Position numbers and translations under genes: made by a program. DNA of 64,000 nucleotides from Mucilaginibacter rigui (GTDB lineage Bacteria; Bacteroidota; Bacteroidia; Sphingobacteriales; Sphingobacteriaceae). The notes beneath the pieces are model-generated. The model searched no databases and was not told the DNA's origin. It saw only the letters and a program-made list of their open reading frames with translations. Numbering within the stretch: the first letter of the stretch is position 1; the number at the start of each line of letters is the position of its first letter. Below, piece by piece: positions 17,841 to 27,279 of this stretch. The stretch is from contig NZ_JACWMW010000001.1 of the NCBI RefSeq assembly GCF_014773275.1, forward strand, positions 682,001 to 746,000, read 5' to 3'.

Positions 17841-18725
17841 TTACCCGTTAAACTTTCTGCCAAACTCAACCGCAAAGTCTTCCAGTTTTGTTTTGCCAAA
17901 TTGGGCGGGTTTATGCTGGTCGTAATCTTCCCATAAAATGGCGCTTTTAACAGCCGTACCCATTTCTACATAGTTACGGGCAATCTCGGCGGGCAGCCCT
18001 GCCTGCTCAATACCTTGTAAAGCCTGTTCATCGGTAAAATCAACCCATTTCAGGTCGGGTTTACCAATGGCCACACCTAATACCGATGCGATCTCGTTGG
18101 TTGTACGGTCGTCAGAACTGATATAACGGACGCTGGTACCGGTAAAGTTGCTTTGTAATTCCTCTGCGGCAACTTCGGCAATATCATTTGGGTGTACCAA
18201 TACCACGCGCGAATTATCGCCGTAATTGGCACCTAAAAAGCCCAGATGTTTTATCATGTCGATATTTCCTAATAAGTTGGTATAAAAAAATGCGGGGCGC
18301 AGGTGCTTTATAGCTACACCATCTAATTGCCTGTAAGTTTGCTCTACATCATGTATACCCGAAATTGGGCCGGTGCCGCCATCAATATGTGCGCCTATGC
18401 TGCTTAAATTAACCACTTTGGCTACACCAGCCGCCTTTATAGCTTCGGCATAGTTTTCACCCACGCCGCCTATGTATTGCCTGTAATTAGCCGCGCTAAA
18501 GTTATTGGGCACCATGGTGTAAATGGCATCGGCACCTTTAAATGCTCCGGTCAGGAAAGCTACATCATCAACCGAGCCAATGGCCGGGATAGCACCTAAT
18601 GCTTTTATGGCTTCGGCCTTATCAGGGCTACTGCTTATTATGGTTACCTGGTGGCCCGCTTTTACTAATTGTGTTGCTAATGGTTTGCTTATGTTCCCTA
18701 AAGAACCTGTTACTGTAATTTTCAT
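17841..18725 (-). CDS. NmrA-like NAD(P)-binding oxidoreductase
   Basis: 294 residues. The N terminus MKITVTGSLGNISKPLA is a Rossmann glycine-rich loop in the variant form of NmrA/QOR2-type atypical SDRs, followed by the HDVEQ and LRPAFFYTN segments seen in that group. The YxxxK pair is not evident, so it may sense NAD(P) or reduce quinones. It is divergent from an HxlR regulator 82 bp away, a very common pairing for redox-induced QOR2-type genes. Confidence 0.83.
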   Translation of the reverse strand: MKITVTGSLGNISKPLATQLVKAGHQVTIISSSPDKAEAIKALGAIPAIGSVDDVAFLTGAFKGADAIYTMVPNNFSAANYRQYIGGVGENYAEAIKAAGVAKVVNLSSIGAHIDGGTGPISGIHDVEQTYRQLDGVAIKHLRPAFFYTNLLGNIDMIKHLGFLGANYGDNSRVVLVHPNDIAEVAAEELQSNFTGTSVRYISSDDRTTNEIASVLGVAIGKPDLKWVDFTDEQALQGIEQAGLPAEIARNYVEMGTAVKSAILWEDYDQHKPAQFGKTKLEDFAVEFGRKFNG

Positions 18726-18735
18726 GATAATTTAT

Positions 18736-18804
18736 TTTTGATTTGTTGATGTCAAAGGTATATTTGTACTTACTTTTATACAAGTACCTACCCCAAAGTA
18801 AGTA
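18736..18804 (+). promoter_or_regulatory. HxlR promoter and inverted-repeat operator
   Basis: A TTTTTG element (to 18740) and TATATTTG (18759-18766) are 18 bp apart, a good Bacteroidota promoter for the HxlR gene. Immediately after it, TACTTAC (18767-18773) and GTAAGTA (18798-18804) form an inverted repeat ending 3 bp before the ATG. A repressor bound here would block the HxlR promoter and could also control the divergent NmrA-like gene. Confidence 0.6.
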
Positions 18805-18807
18805 GCA

Positions 18808-19161
18808 ATGACACAGGTTAAAGAAAACTCTACCCAGAATGCAAATAAGATAGCGAACATAGGTGCGTGCCCGGTAAGCTATGTAATGAGCAAAATTGGC
18901 GGCCATTGGAAACCCATCATTCTGTACCAATTAATGAGCGGCCCCAAACGTTACAGCGAATTAAAACGCGAGATCCCGGCTGTTACCGAAAAGATGCTGA
19001 TACAGCATTTGAAGCAACTACAGGCCGATAACCTGGTAGTACGCACAGCCGAACAAGCTATGCCGCCCATAGTAAGTTATAAACTTAGCGATGTAGGGGA
19101 GAGCCTAACCCCCGTGTTAACAGCAATTGCTAAATGGGGCTTTGCGCAAACCGGCAGGTAA
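18808..19161 (+). CDS. HxlR-family transcriptional regulator
   Basis: 117 residues, the winged-helix HxlR family: the conserved cysteine in ACPVSYVMSKIGGHWK, then LMSGPKRYSELKREIP, a recognition helix and the wing. The cysteine in the CPV motif is a redox or electrophile sensor in characterised members. It probably regulates itself and the divergent NmrA-like oxidoreductase. Confidence 0.92.
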   Translation: MTQVKENSTQNANKIANIGACPVSYVMSKIGGHWKPIILYQLMSGPKRYSELKREIPAVTEKMLIQHLKQLQADNLVVRTAEQAMPPIVSYKLSDVGESLTPVLTAIAKWGFAQTGR

Positions 19162-19369
19162 TAAAAAAAATACTTTTAATTAAGCCCTTACAAGTGTTTA
19201 GTTATTAACTATTTGCAGGGCTACACCAGATGTTTGTGATGGTTGATTTTATTGACTGTTAAACAATTTTCTTTCTTTTAGCGTTATAATTGGCAGTTAT
19301 TGCTTAAAACAGATACGCTATAAGGAAAAACATCTACGCATTTAACCAAATAATAAATTGAATTACAAC

Positions 19370-19954
19370 ATGAACAACATGAAAAAATCCCTTTTAATGG
19401 TTGGCGCAATGGTGCTTTTAAATTTTACAGCCAGCCGCGTATTTGCACAAGTACAAGACACTACTAAGAAAACAACCACTACAACTACTGCACCGGCAGC
19501 TACAGATGGCGCCAGTGATGTAGTAAGGGCTTTAGGGAGCAACCCCGATTATTCTACCGCGCTTAGTGCTGTGAAAACAGCCGGGCTTGATTCCAGCCTA
19601 AAAACAGGTGGCCCATATACTATTTTTGCACCTAATAATGCTGCATTTAGTAGCCTGCCGCCGGCTAAATTAGATAGCCTGATGAAAGACCCTGCAAAAC
19701 TTGCAACAGTTTTAAAAGGGCACGTAGTTACTGGTAAATATGCCAAAGCCGATATTATTAAAGCATTAAATGCAGGTAAAGGCAAGGCAACGCTCACTAC
19801 GCTTGATGGGCAAACACTTACGCTGTCTGTTACGGCTGATAAAAAGCTACAGTTAGCCGATGCAAAAGGCGATACCGCACAGGTTATTTTGTATGATCTG
19901 ATTGGTGCCAACGGTATAGTGAATGGCCTTAACGGCGTTTTAGCACCTAAGTAA
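19370..19954 (+). CDS. Secreted fasciclin (FAS1) domain protein
   Basis: Starting at the ATG at 19370 (a TTG at 19358 and an ATG at 19379 are alternatives) the product has a signal peptide ending RVFAQ, a Thr-rich linker, and one FAS1 domain with the two conserved boxes: GGPYTIFAPNNAAFSSLP (H1) and LKGHVVTGKY (H2), ending NGIVNGLNGVL. FAS1 domains mediate adhesion or matrix contacts outside the cell. Stand-alone gene with a strong terminator. Confidence 0.9.
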   Translation: MNNMKKSLLMVGAMVLLNFTASRVFAQVQDTTKKTTTTTTAPAATDGASDVVRALGSNPDYSTALSAVKTAGLDSSLKTGGPYTIFAPNNAAFSSLPPAKLDSLMKDPAKLATVLKGHVVTGKYAKADIIKALNAGKGKATLTTLDGQTLTLSVTADKKLQLADAKGDTAQVILYDLIGANGIVNGLNGVLAPK

Positions 19955-19977
19955 TATTTAGATAAACCGATGTACTC

Positions 19978-20002
19978 AAAAGCCCGGCCAAGCCGGGCTT
20001 TT
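19978..20002 (+). terminator. Intrinsic terminator of the fasciclin gene
   Basis: AAAAGCCCGGC and GCCGGGCTTTT make an 11-bp, GC-rich stem with a 3-nt loop and T tail, 23 bp after the stop codon. Confidence 0.9.
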
Positions 20003-20099
20003 GTTGTTTAAGATTGCTGATAATGAAATACAATAGCCCCGTTATCAGCCTTTTAACAAAAGGCTTACATATTGGCCAACACAGGCCGTATAAAGTTTG

Positions 20100-20107
20100 T
20101 ATATTTG
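20100..20107 (+). promoter_or_regulatory. -7 promoter box (TATATTTG) of ssrA
   Basis: TATATTTG lies about 50 bp before the mature tmRNA 5' end, leaving a short leader to be removed by RNase P. A TTGG sequence is further upstream but at longer than usual spacing. Confidence 0.5.
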
Positions 20108-20157
20108 TATCAGTATTTAACTCAGGACTCAATGCTCCCGACTTTAGACTTTAAAAT

Positions 20158-20525
20158 GGGGTCGACCGGAATTGACAGGATGGAGATAAATAGGTAAGCA
20201 TGCAGCGCGTTGGGTGAATTAGCGCTAAAATCTGAACGCTCAAACTTACAAATGGCGAAAATAACTACGCCTTAGCTGCCTAATTTAGAATTAGCATAGC
20301 TTTTGTCCCGCCGGTTTTCTGTTCTGTTGGATCGGCAATCGGGGCATCGAAAAACGGAAATAGTTTGCTTTAAGGTGTGGGAAGCGAGCGAAACAAAGCA
20401 CCTAAGGATTAAGGTACAGGTAAGCGGTTAACCTTCCATAGTCCCTACAATTAAATAACAGCTAAGCATGTAGAAAGCTTATCTTATACCATGTTTGGAC
20501 GAGGGTTCGAATCCCTCCGGCTCCA
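20158..20525 (+). ncRNA. ssrA: Transfer-messenger RNA (tmRNA)
   Basis: The 5' end GGGGUCG pairs with CGGCUCC at the 3' end through the acceptor stem; the T arm GAGGGUUCGAAUCCCUC is next to it. The tag frame at 20254-20283 encodes GENNYALAA and stop, the typical Bacteroidota tag ending in ALAA. It rescues stalled ribosomes with SmpB and marks the product for proteolysis. CCA is not encoded after the discriminator A. Length about 368 nt. Confidence 0.95.
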
Positions 20526-20531
20526 CAAACA

Positions 20532-20577
20532 AAGGCCTAATCAATTAGAAAATAAATTGGTTAGGCCTTATTTTTTT
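20532..20577 (+). terminator. Intrinsic terminator of ssrA
   Basis: AAGGCCTAATCAATT pairs with AATTGGTTAGGCCTT (with a T-G wobble) and a T7 run follows. Confidence 0.85.
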
Positions 20578-20588
20578 AATGCGGATAA

Positions 20589-22301
20589 TTGGATAATACG
20601 AAAACAAAACACCTGGTGCATAACGCCCCCAATAATATTACCTACTTTTCTGATAGCTCCATAAAAGGGATTGAGTTACCTGCGTGCTTTACCTTTCCTT
20701 TTTATTATGAGCCGCATCCGCTTACAAAAATAGCAGCTGCCGAACTTCAACACTACCTGGAAACTCAAACAGACCTGCAGCATAATTTTGGCCTTGCCGA
20801 AGACCAGCAAGGCCCGGCTATCGGGAAAATGTTTGGTGTTCTGGTGGTTAAGGATAAGCAAGGAAAATTAGGCTATTTATCAGCATTTTCAGGGAAACTG
20901 GCCGGCTCAAACGATCATCCTAAATTTGTCCCTCCTGTGTTTGATATGCTGATCGAAAATAGCTTTTTTTTAAAAGGGCAGGAGATCATCAATAGCATTA
21001 ACCTGCAGATCAAAAAGATAGAATCGGGTGATGATTACAAAAAATTGATACAGGAGTTTGAGCGCTCAAATGCCTTATCCATTCGGGAAATCGCTGACTT
21101 TAAGAAACAATTAAAGAGCAATAAAGCCGAACGTAAAAAATTAAGGGAAGAGCAAAAGGGTGGGTTAAGTGAAGATGGTTACCATGATATTGAGGCAGAT
21201 CTGATTAAACAAAGTTTACGCGATAAGCATTTACTTAACGTATTATTGAATAAATGGGGCGAAGTTTTAAAAGAAATAAATACCGGTATAGAACAATTCG
21301 ACGCTGAATTAGAAGCGTTGAAAAATGAACGCAGGGAAAGATCTGCCGCACTACAAAAGCAACTGTTTGAACAATATGAATTTTTGAATAAAAACGGTGT
21401 CAGAAAAAGTTTACAGTCTATATTTAGCGACACCGTATTTGGTAAGCCGCCCTCTGCCGCCGGGGAGTGCGCAACACCCAAATTGTTACAGTATGCTTTT
21501 TTAAACGGGTACAAACCGTTGGCAATGGCCGAATTTTGGTGGGGGGCATCCCCAAAATCTGAGATCAGGAAACACAAGCAATATTACCCGGCCTGCACCG
21601 GTAAGTGTAAACCCATCCTTAAACATATGCTGGAAGGGATCGCATTAGATGAAAATCCGCTTTTGAAAAACCCGGGAGAAAGCCGCAAGATCACCATTGT
21701 ATATGAAGATGACGCATTTGTAATAATTAATAAACCCGTGGAGTTGCGTTCTGTTCCCGGTGTTAATATCAATGATTCTGTTTATACAAGGCTTAAATTA
21801 CTATGGGCAGGTATTGAACCCCTCATTGTTCACCGGCTGGATATGGCAACTTCGGGCTTATTGGTTGTAGCCAAAACAAAGGATGCACACAAGATTATTC
21901 AAAGGCAGTTTCTTAAACGTACGGTAAAAAAACGCTACACGGCTTTGCTATCTAAAGCGATAACAGCATCAGAAGGCGACATAGTTCTTCCGCTGCGTGG
22001 CGATTTATTGAACAGGCCAAGGCAACTGGTATGTTTTGAATCCGGGAAAAAAAGTGTAACCAGGTGGAAGGTTATTACAACCAATGCAACAACTACAAAA
22101 GTGCATTTTTGGCCGTTAACCGGGCGTACCCATCAGTTACGCGTTCACTCGGCCCATCAGCAGGGGCTTAACGCGCCTATTGTTGGCGATGACCTGTATG
22201 GCACAAATGCCGAAAGGTTATATCTTCATGCTGCTTACCTGGAGTTTGTGCATCCTGTAACTAAAGAAAAAATAAGCTTTGAGGTTGCAGAAGATTTTTA
22301 A
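20589..22301 (+). CDS. RluA-family pseudouridine synthase with long N-terminal domain
   Basis: 570 residues. The C-terminal 200 residues are an RluA-type catalytic domain: VYEDDAFVIINKP, the catalytic VHRLDMATSG with Asp418, and GRTHQLRVH. The first 350 residues are a helical, Lys/Glu-rich extension with predicted coiled coil (about 140-280), followed by a cysteine pair region (PACTGKCKP) that may bind metal. The only in-frame start near the 5' end is TTG at 20589, so the start is tentative. It isomerises uridines in rRNA or tRNA; the exact site is unknown. Confidence 0.85.
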   Translation: MDNTKTKHLVHNAPNNITYFSDSSIKGIELPACFTFPFYYEPHPLTKIAAAELQHYLETQTDLQHNFGLAEDQQGPAIGKMFGVLVVKDKQGKLGYLSAFSGKLAGSNDHPKFVPPVFDMLIENSFFLKGQEIINSINLQIKKIESGDDYKKLIQEFERSNALSIREIADFKKQLKSNKAERKKLREEQKGGLSEDGYHDIEADLIKQSLRDKHLLNVLLNKWGEVLKEINTGIEQFDAELEALKNERRERSAALQKQLFEQYEFLNKNGVRKSLQSIFSDTVFGKPPSAAGECATPKLLQYAFLNGYKPLAMAEFWWGASPKSEIRKHKQYYPACTGKCKPILKHMLEGIALDENPLLKNPGESRKITIVYEDDAFVIINKPVELRSVPGVNINDSVYTRLKLLWAGIEPLIVHRLDMATSGLLVVAKTKDAHKIIQRQFLKRTVKKRYTALLSKAITASEGDIVLPLRGDLLNRPRQLVCFESGKKSVTRWKVITTNATTTKVHFWPLTGRTHQLRVHSAHQQGLNAPIVGDDLYGTNAERLYLHAAYLEFVHPVTKEKISFEVAEDF

Positions 22302-22366
22302 AACTGCAGGGTTCAAAAATTGCAATTTTATTCTTCTGTCATATTTTATTTATTTTTGATGTGACG

Positions 22367-22945
22367 ATGGTTGCTGAATTTGAAAGGTATATAAAAGAGA
22401 ACTTGAAGCTATCCGGCGGGGATCTGAAACTGATGCTTTCGGTAGCTGTTGAAAGAATAGTACGCAGAAAACAATTGCTGTTAGAGGAAGGAGAGGTATG
22501 CCGCCACAAGATTTTTATTTGCAAAGGCCTGTTGCGTACCTACCGTACCCGCGAGGATGGTAGCGAACATGTGATGATGTTCTCGCCCGAAACATGGTGG
22601 GCAACCGACCCCGAGAGCCTGAATAACCAAACCCCATCCCTGTATTATATTGATGCGCTGGAAGACAGCGAAGTGCTTTTATGGACAAAAAAGGATTTCG
22701 ACATGCTGTGTGCCCAGATCCCCGCCTTGAAAGCCTATTCAGAAAAGCTGATCTCGATAAACCTTAACTTAGGCCGCCAGCGTATTTTCAGCGCCTTAAG
22801 TGCAACAGCCGAAGAAAAATACGATGAGTTTGTGGCGTCCTATCCAAATATATTTGCCCGCATACCGTTGCACATGGTAGCTTCTTATCTTGGGGTTTCG
22901 CTAAAAACCCTTAGCCGCATCAGGCAAGCCCAGTTAAAACGATAA
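22367..22945 (+). CDS. Crp/Fnr-family transcriptional regulator
   Basis: About 192 residues: an N-terminal cyclic-nucleotide-binding beta-roll (LLLEEGEVCRHKIFICKGLLRTY) and a C-terminal helix-turn-helix (RIPLHMVASYLGVSLKTLSRIR). No cysteine cluster for an iron-sulfur centre. ATG at 22367 is preferred to the GTG at 22361. Next gene downstream is an extended SDR (150 bp gap), often the target in similar Bacteroidota pairs. Confidence 0.88.
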   Translation: MVAEFERYIKENLKLSGGDLKLMLSVAVERIVRRKQLLLEEGEVCRHKIFICKGLLRTYRTREDGSEHVMMFSPETWWATDPESLNNQTPSLYYIDALEDSEVLLWTKKDFDMLCAQIPALKAYSEKLISINLNLGRQRIFSALSATAEEKYDEFVASYPNIFARIPLHMVASYLGVSLKTLSRIRQAQLKR

Positions 22946-23095
22946 AAATAAAAATAGCGTCAAATGTCCGCATTTTACAGTGCGGCGTTGAGCAATTTTG
23001 TATTGTTAAAAACACCCGGCCATTACATTTAGATTGATGGCCGGATGTTAGAACGATTTTTATCTATCAAATTGTTAACTAAAAAAAATTAAAAC

Positions 23096-23995
23096 ATGCG
23101 TGTATTTGTAACAGGCGCTACGGGCTTTGTAGGCTCGGCCGTTGTTCAGGAATTGATGGCTGCAGGCCACCAGGTGCTTGGCCTTGTACGGTCAGATGCA
23201 TCGGCTAAATTATTGAGTGCCACCGGCGCAGAAGTGCACAGGGGAGATATAGAAGATCTGGATAGCCTGCGCAGCGGCGTGGCCGTGGCCGATGCCGTTA
23301 TCCACACCGCTTTTAACCATGATTTTTCGAAATATCAGGCCAATTGTGAAACAGACAGGCGGGTTATTACCGCCATGGCCGACGTACTCATTGGTTCGGA
23401 TCGCCCTTTGATCATTACCTCGGGCACAGGGTTGCTTGCAGGCAACGGGCTGGTTGCTACCGAAGAGCTAATGCCGCCAGCCGCATCTGCCGCTATGCCC
23501 CGCGTAGCATCAGAAGAAGCGGCCACTGCTGCTATGGAACGCGGCGTACGCGCTTTGGTGCTGAGGTTGCCACCATCTGTACATGGCGATGGCGACCATG
23601 GTTTTATCCCTGCCCTGATAGGTATAGCGCGCCAAAAAGGTGTTGCTGCATACGTAGGCGAGGGGCTAAACCGCTGGCCTGCAGTACACAGGTTGGATGC
23701 TGCCCGCCTTTACAGGCTGGCTTTAGAGCAAGGTACAGGAATTGGCCGCTATCATGCCGTTGACGATCAGGGAATTGCTATGCGGGATATTGCTGCAATA
23801 ATTGGCAAACACCTGAATATACCGGTGGTATCTAAATCGCCACAGGAAGCAGCCAAACATTTTGGCTGGATAGCACACTTTGCCGGGTTTGATAACCCTT
23901 CATCAAGCGCATTAACCCGCCAATGGCTGGGATGGCAGCCAACCCAGCCCGGGCTGATAGCTGATCTTGACCGGTCACAGTATTTCGAAATTTAA
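23096..23995 (+). CDS. Extended SDR / NAD-dependent epimerase-like protein
   Basis: 299 residues with the GATGFVG nucleotide-binding loop at residues 7-13, a DIEDLDSL segment for adenine contacts, and the conserved RLPPSVHGDGDHGF region of the WcaG/YbjT-like group. The usual YxxxK is replaced by a sequence without the tyrosine (EEAATAAM), so catalysis may differ. Single gene following the Crp regulator. Confidence 0.83.
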   Translation: MRVFVTGATGFVGSAVVQELMAAGHQVLGLVRSDASAKLLSATGAEVHRGDIEDLDSLRSGVAVADAVIHTAFNHDFSKYQANCETDRRVITAMADVLIGSDRPLIITSGTGLLAGNGLVATEELMPPAASAAMPRVASEEAATAAMERGVRALVLRLPPSVHGDGDHGFIPALIGIARQKGVAAYVGEGLNRWPAVHRLDAARLYRLALEQGTGIGRYHAVDDQGIAMRDIAAIIGKHLNIPVVSKSPQEAAKHFGWIAHFAGFDNPSSSALTRQWLGWQPTQPGLIADLDRSQYFEI

Positions 23996-24128
23996 CTAAT
24001 ATGGTGGGCAGTAGCTATAACGCTGCTGCCCTCTATTCGTTACACTATATATCCCTATATATTTCACAAAAAACCTTCTCATTTTCAGTTCTTTTTTTCC
24101 GATATTGCATCACCCTTACATTTAACTG

Positions 24129-25925
24129 ATGCCGCCCACAATTCCCTTCTTAAATTTCTCTTTAAGTAAAGTCCTGACAGGCGAGCAGGATAACTTTGCT
24201 AAGGCCAAAATAAAGATCGCGTACGTGATGCTGATGTTTGCTCTAGTCAAAATCGTGATCACCATACCTATTGCAATTATGCATCATCAGCATATTCAGG
24301 CAATACGATCGGGAGGCATATTCCTGATCTTTTTTACGTGTTTAAAATATCTTTTATATAAGCCACAACATATGCGGGCAATAGCACATGTGGTATTAAT
24401 TACAGGCCTGTTAATAATATGGTCAAACCTGGTGTTTGTTGTTCAGCAACTTAATATTGTAACCGTGCAGGTTGTGGTAACTACTGTTTTATGTAGTTTT
24501 TATCTTATTGGTAACCGTACCGCTGTAGTATATGCTACGCTTTGTATATTGCCTGTATTTCTTTTCATGATCATCACCCGGCATTCAAACGCCGTGGTTA
24601 TTATTCCACCGCAGCAGGTAGTATCGCCGGTGTATGAAATTATTGTGTTCCTTAACTTTGTATCAATAGCCGTTATAAATTACTTGTTTTATAAAGCCTA
24701 TGAGAATAGCGTTATAGAAAAAGACGAGTTGAACGCGCAACTGGCGGTAAAAGTAGCCGAGGTTAAAGCCCTGGCCGATTCAAAATCGATGTTCCTGTCC
24801 AGCATGTCGCACGAGCTGCGTACTCCCTTAAACGCGGTTATAGGTATTACCGATCTTTTAAAAGGAAGCGCATCTGCAGAACAGCACGAGAACCTGGAGA
24901 TATTGGAGTTTTCTACTATCAGCCTGCTATCCATGGTGAATGATATACTGGATTACCATAAAAGCGAGAACGACAAAATTGAGCTGGAGGCGATCCCTGT
25001 AAACCTGCCCGAACTGTTGAGTAAGATATTTTCGACCCTGAGGTTAAAGGCAAACGAAAAAAACCTGCGGCTAGTTGTTAATACTGATGAAAGATTGAAC
25101 ACAATATGTGTTGTTTCTGACCCTACGCGCCTTACCCAAATTATTTATAACCTGGTTGGTAATGCCATTAAATTCACCAAAAAGGGAAGGGTGGAACTAA
25201 ATGTTAAATTGACAGAAACTACAACTGAACACATACAGGTGCAGTTTGTTGTAAAAGATACCGGTATTGGTATCCCGCAATCAAAATTCGAAAGTATTTT
25301 TGAGCCATTTTCGCAGGCATCAACAGATACCACAAGGCATTTTGGGGGAACCGGACTTGGCCTGGCTATAGTTAAAAAGTTGTTACTGCTTTTTAATAGC
25401 TCTATAAATGTTAAAAGTGAAGTTGGTAAAGGGTGTGAGTTTTCATTCAGCATAAATTTTTCCGTAACTGAAGCTATTGTTAGTAAGCCAAAAATACCGG
25501 GTACTGCATTAAAAATGGCCCATTTAAACGTATTGATAGCTGAAGATAATAGTATTAATGCCATGCTGCTTGAAAAAATGCTGATTAACTGGGGCATAAA
25601 AACATATTGGGCTGCTAACGGGCAGGAGGTAGTTAAGAAGCTTAAAACCGAAACGATAGACCTGATACTGATGGACCTGCAAATGCCGTTGATGGATGGT
25701 TACGAAACCGCTTTAACTATTCGGTCGCTTGATGACCCTATCAAATCCAATATTCCCATTATAGCCTTAACAGCCTCCATATCCGGCGATATATACCCGC
25801 AGGTAATAGCTGCCGGTATGCAGGATTACCTCTCAAAACCGTACGAAGCGGTAGCCTTATATGAGAAGTTAGAAAGATTAGCTGCATCAAATAAAACTAA
25901 CCTAAAACCGGTGATTAGCATATAA
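24129..25925 (+). CDS. Hybrid sensor histidine kinase/response regulator
   Basis: 598 residues. Roughly 1-195: about six membrane helices; 195-215 coiled coil; 220-285 HisKA with SMSHELRTPLNAVIG (phospho-acceptor His228); 330-440 HATPase with NLVGNAIKFT, DTGIGIP and GTGLGLAI; 460-598 a receiver domain with phospho-acceptor Asp516 in LMDLQMP and the conserved Lys in LSKPY. The sensor is an integral membrane domain, so the signal is likely within the membrane. An AraC regulator follows 10 bp downstream and may be its output. Confidence 0.93.
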   Translation: MPPTIPFLNFSLSKVLTGEQDNFAKAKIKIAYVMLMFALVKIVITIPIAIMHHQHIQAIRSGGIFLIFFTCLKYLLYKPQHMRAIAHVVLITGLLIIWSNLVFVVQQLNIVTVQVVVTTVLCSFYLIGNRTAVVYATLCILPVFLFMIITRHSNAVVIIPPQQVVSPVYEIIVFLNFVSIAVINYLFYKAYENSVIEKDELNAQLAVKVAEVKALADSKSMFLSSMSHELRTPLNAVIGITDLLKGSASAEQHENLEILEFSTISLLSMVNDILDYHKSENDKIELEAIPVNLPELLSKIFSTLRLKANEKNLRLVVNTDERLNTICVVSDPTRLTQIIYNLVGNAIKFTKKGRVELNVKLTETTTEHIQVQFVVKDTGIGIPQSKFESIFEPFSQASTDTTRHFGGTGLGLAIVKKLLLLFNSSINVKSEVGKGCEFSFSINFSVTEAIVSKPKIPGTALKMAHLNVLIAEDNSINAMLLEKMLINWGIKTYWAANGQEVVKKLKTETIDLILMDLQMPLMDGYETALTIRSLDDPIKSNIPIIALTASISGDIYPQVIAAGMQDYLSKPYEAVALYEKLERLAASNKTNLKPVISI

Positions 25926-25935
25926 ACAGAAGGTA

Positions 25936-26751
25936 GTGGATTATAATACAATAGATCCGGCGGCTGATCTTAGCCTTTTTGTTAGATGCTACTGGACACT
26001 GGATGCCCCTAAAGAAACTAAACCCGGTAAACAGCGCATTATACCCGATGGCTGTATGGAGATGATATTTCATTACGGCGATCTGTACAAACAATATATG
26101 GAAGACGGGGGTAGTATTTTACAACCCCGAAGTTTTGTATTTGGACAATTGACCCGGCCATTAGAGATTGAGCCGACAGGAGAAACAGGGATATTTGCTG
26201 TTCGTTTTAACCCGGATGGGTTCATGCCGTTTGCTGCAGGCCCCCTTAGTATCATGGAAAACAAGGCTGTTCCCCTGACGCAATTGTTTGGAATGGATGG
26301 GTTGCAGTTAGAAAATGATATGTTATCCGCCAAAACAACGGATGATCGTGTCAGAATAATCGAATCATTTTTGAACGGCAGGGTAGGTTCAGCCGGGTCT
26401 ATCGACAGGATCATTCAATCCACTATTACAGCAATGGTTACTTTAAACGGGCAATTATCTGTAAGCGATATCTCAAAAGAACTGAATGTTAACCGCCGTT
26501 TGTTGGAGCGCAGGTTTGCTGCTGTAATTGGGTTAAGTCCAAAGCAGCTATCAAAAATAATACGGCTACACGCAGCTATAAAAATGCTGATGAATGAACA
26601 ACCGGGCAGCCTTACCAATATAGCCCATGAAGGGAGTTATTATGATCAGGCCCATTTTATAAAAGATTTTAAAGAATTTACCGGGGTAAGCCCTAAAAAG
26701 TTTTATTCGGGCCGGCTTAAAATGTCGGCATTGTTTCAAGGCAGGGAGTAA
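25936..26751 (+). CDS. AraC-family regulator with DUF6597-type N-terminal domain
   Basis: 271 residues, starting at GTG. The N-terminal half (VRCYWTLDAP..., IPDGCMEMIFHYGD, FVFGQLTRP) is the DUF6597 sensor-like domain common in Bacteroidota; the C-terminal half has two AraC helix-turn-helix motifs, the second ending YYDQAHFIKDFKEFTGVSPKKF. It sits 10 bp after the hybrid kinase gene, so the two are probably co-transcribed. Confidence 0.88.
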   Translation: MDYNTIDPAADLSLFVRCYWTLDAPKETKPGKQRIIPDGCMEMIFHYGDLYKQYMEDGGSILQPRSFVFGQLTRPLEIEPTGETGIFAVRFNPDGFMPFAAGPLSIMENKAVPLTQLFGMDGLQLENDMLSAKTTDDRVRIIESFLNGRVGSAGSIDRIIQSTITAMVTLNGQLSVSDISKELNVNRRLLERRFAAVIGLSPKQLSKIIRLHAAIKMLMNEQPGSLTNIAHEGSYYDQAHFIKDFKEFTGVSPKKFYSGRLKMSALFQGRE

Positions 26752-26826
26752 GTGCTTGTCGTGTTTTTACAATTTTAGGATGAATAATAAGTCGATAATT
26801 GCATTTAACTAAATGATTTTAACATT

Positions 26827-27273
26827 ATGAAAATAATACCTGGCTTACTGATATGCATCATGTTTTGTAACACATTGCCAAATAAAACTATTAAAGACCT
26901 GCATTTTTTAAACGGTACCTGGAAGGTAGAGAATAAGCAAAGCTATGAAACCTGGAAGATGAATAACGACAGCTCACTCGAAGGTAACTCGTATAAGATA
27001 AAAGACGGTAATAAGCGTATTGATGAATACCTGGCTATAAAAGCGGTTGCCGGTAAACTTATTTATACGGCAAGGGTGTTAAACCAAAACAATGGCCAGC
27101 CTGTTGATTTTACAATGAACGTTTCGGTTACAGACAAGTTTTCGTTCGAAAATATGGAGCACGATTTCCCGAAGAAAATACAATACACAAAACTGAACGA
27201 TACCACCCTTTTTATAGCTGTACTGGGCGAAAACGACAAGGGGTTTTCATACAGGATGATAAAACAAAAGTAA
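26827..27273 (+). CDS. DUF6265-like exported protein
   Basis: 148 residues with a short signal-like N terminus. The signature LHFLNGTWKVENKQ, then YETWKMNNDSSLEGNSY and FENMEHDFPKKIQY, matches the DUF6265 lipocalin-like fold. Function unknown; probably binds a small ligand in the periplasm. Confidence 0.75.
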   Translation: MKIIPGLLICIMFCNTLPNKTIKDLHFLNGTWKVENKQSYETWKMNNDSSLEGNSYKIKDGNKRIDEYLAIKAVAGKLIYTARVLNQNNGQPVDFTMNVSVTDKFSFENMEHDFPKKIQYTKLNDTTLFIAVLGENDKGFSYRMIKQK

Positions 27274-27279
27274 GGCAGA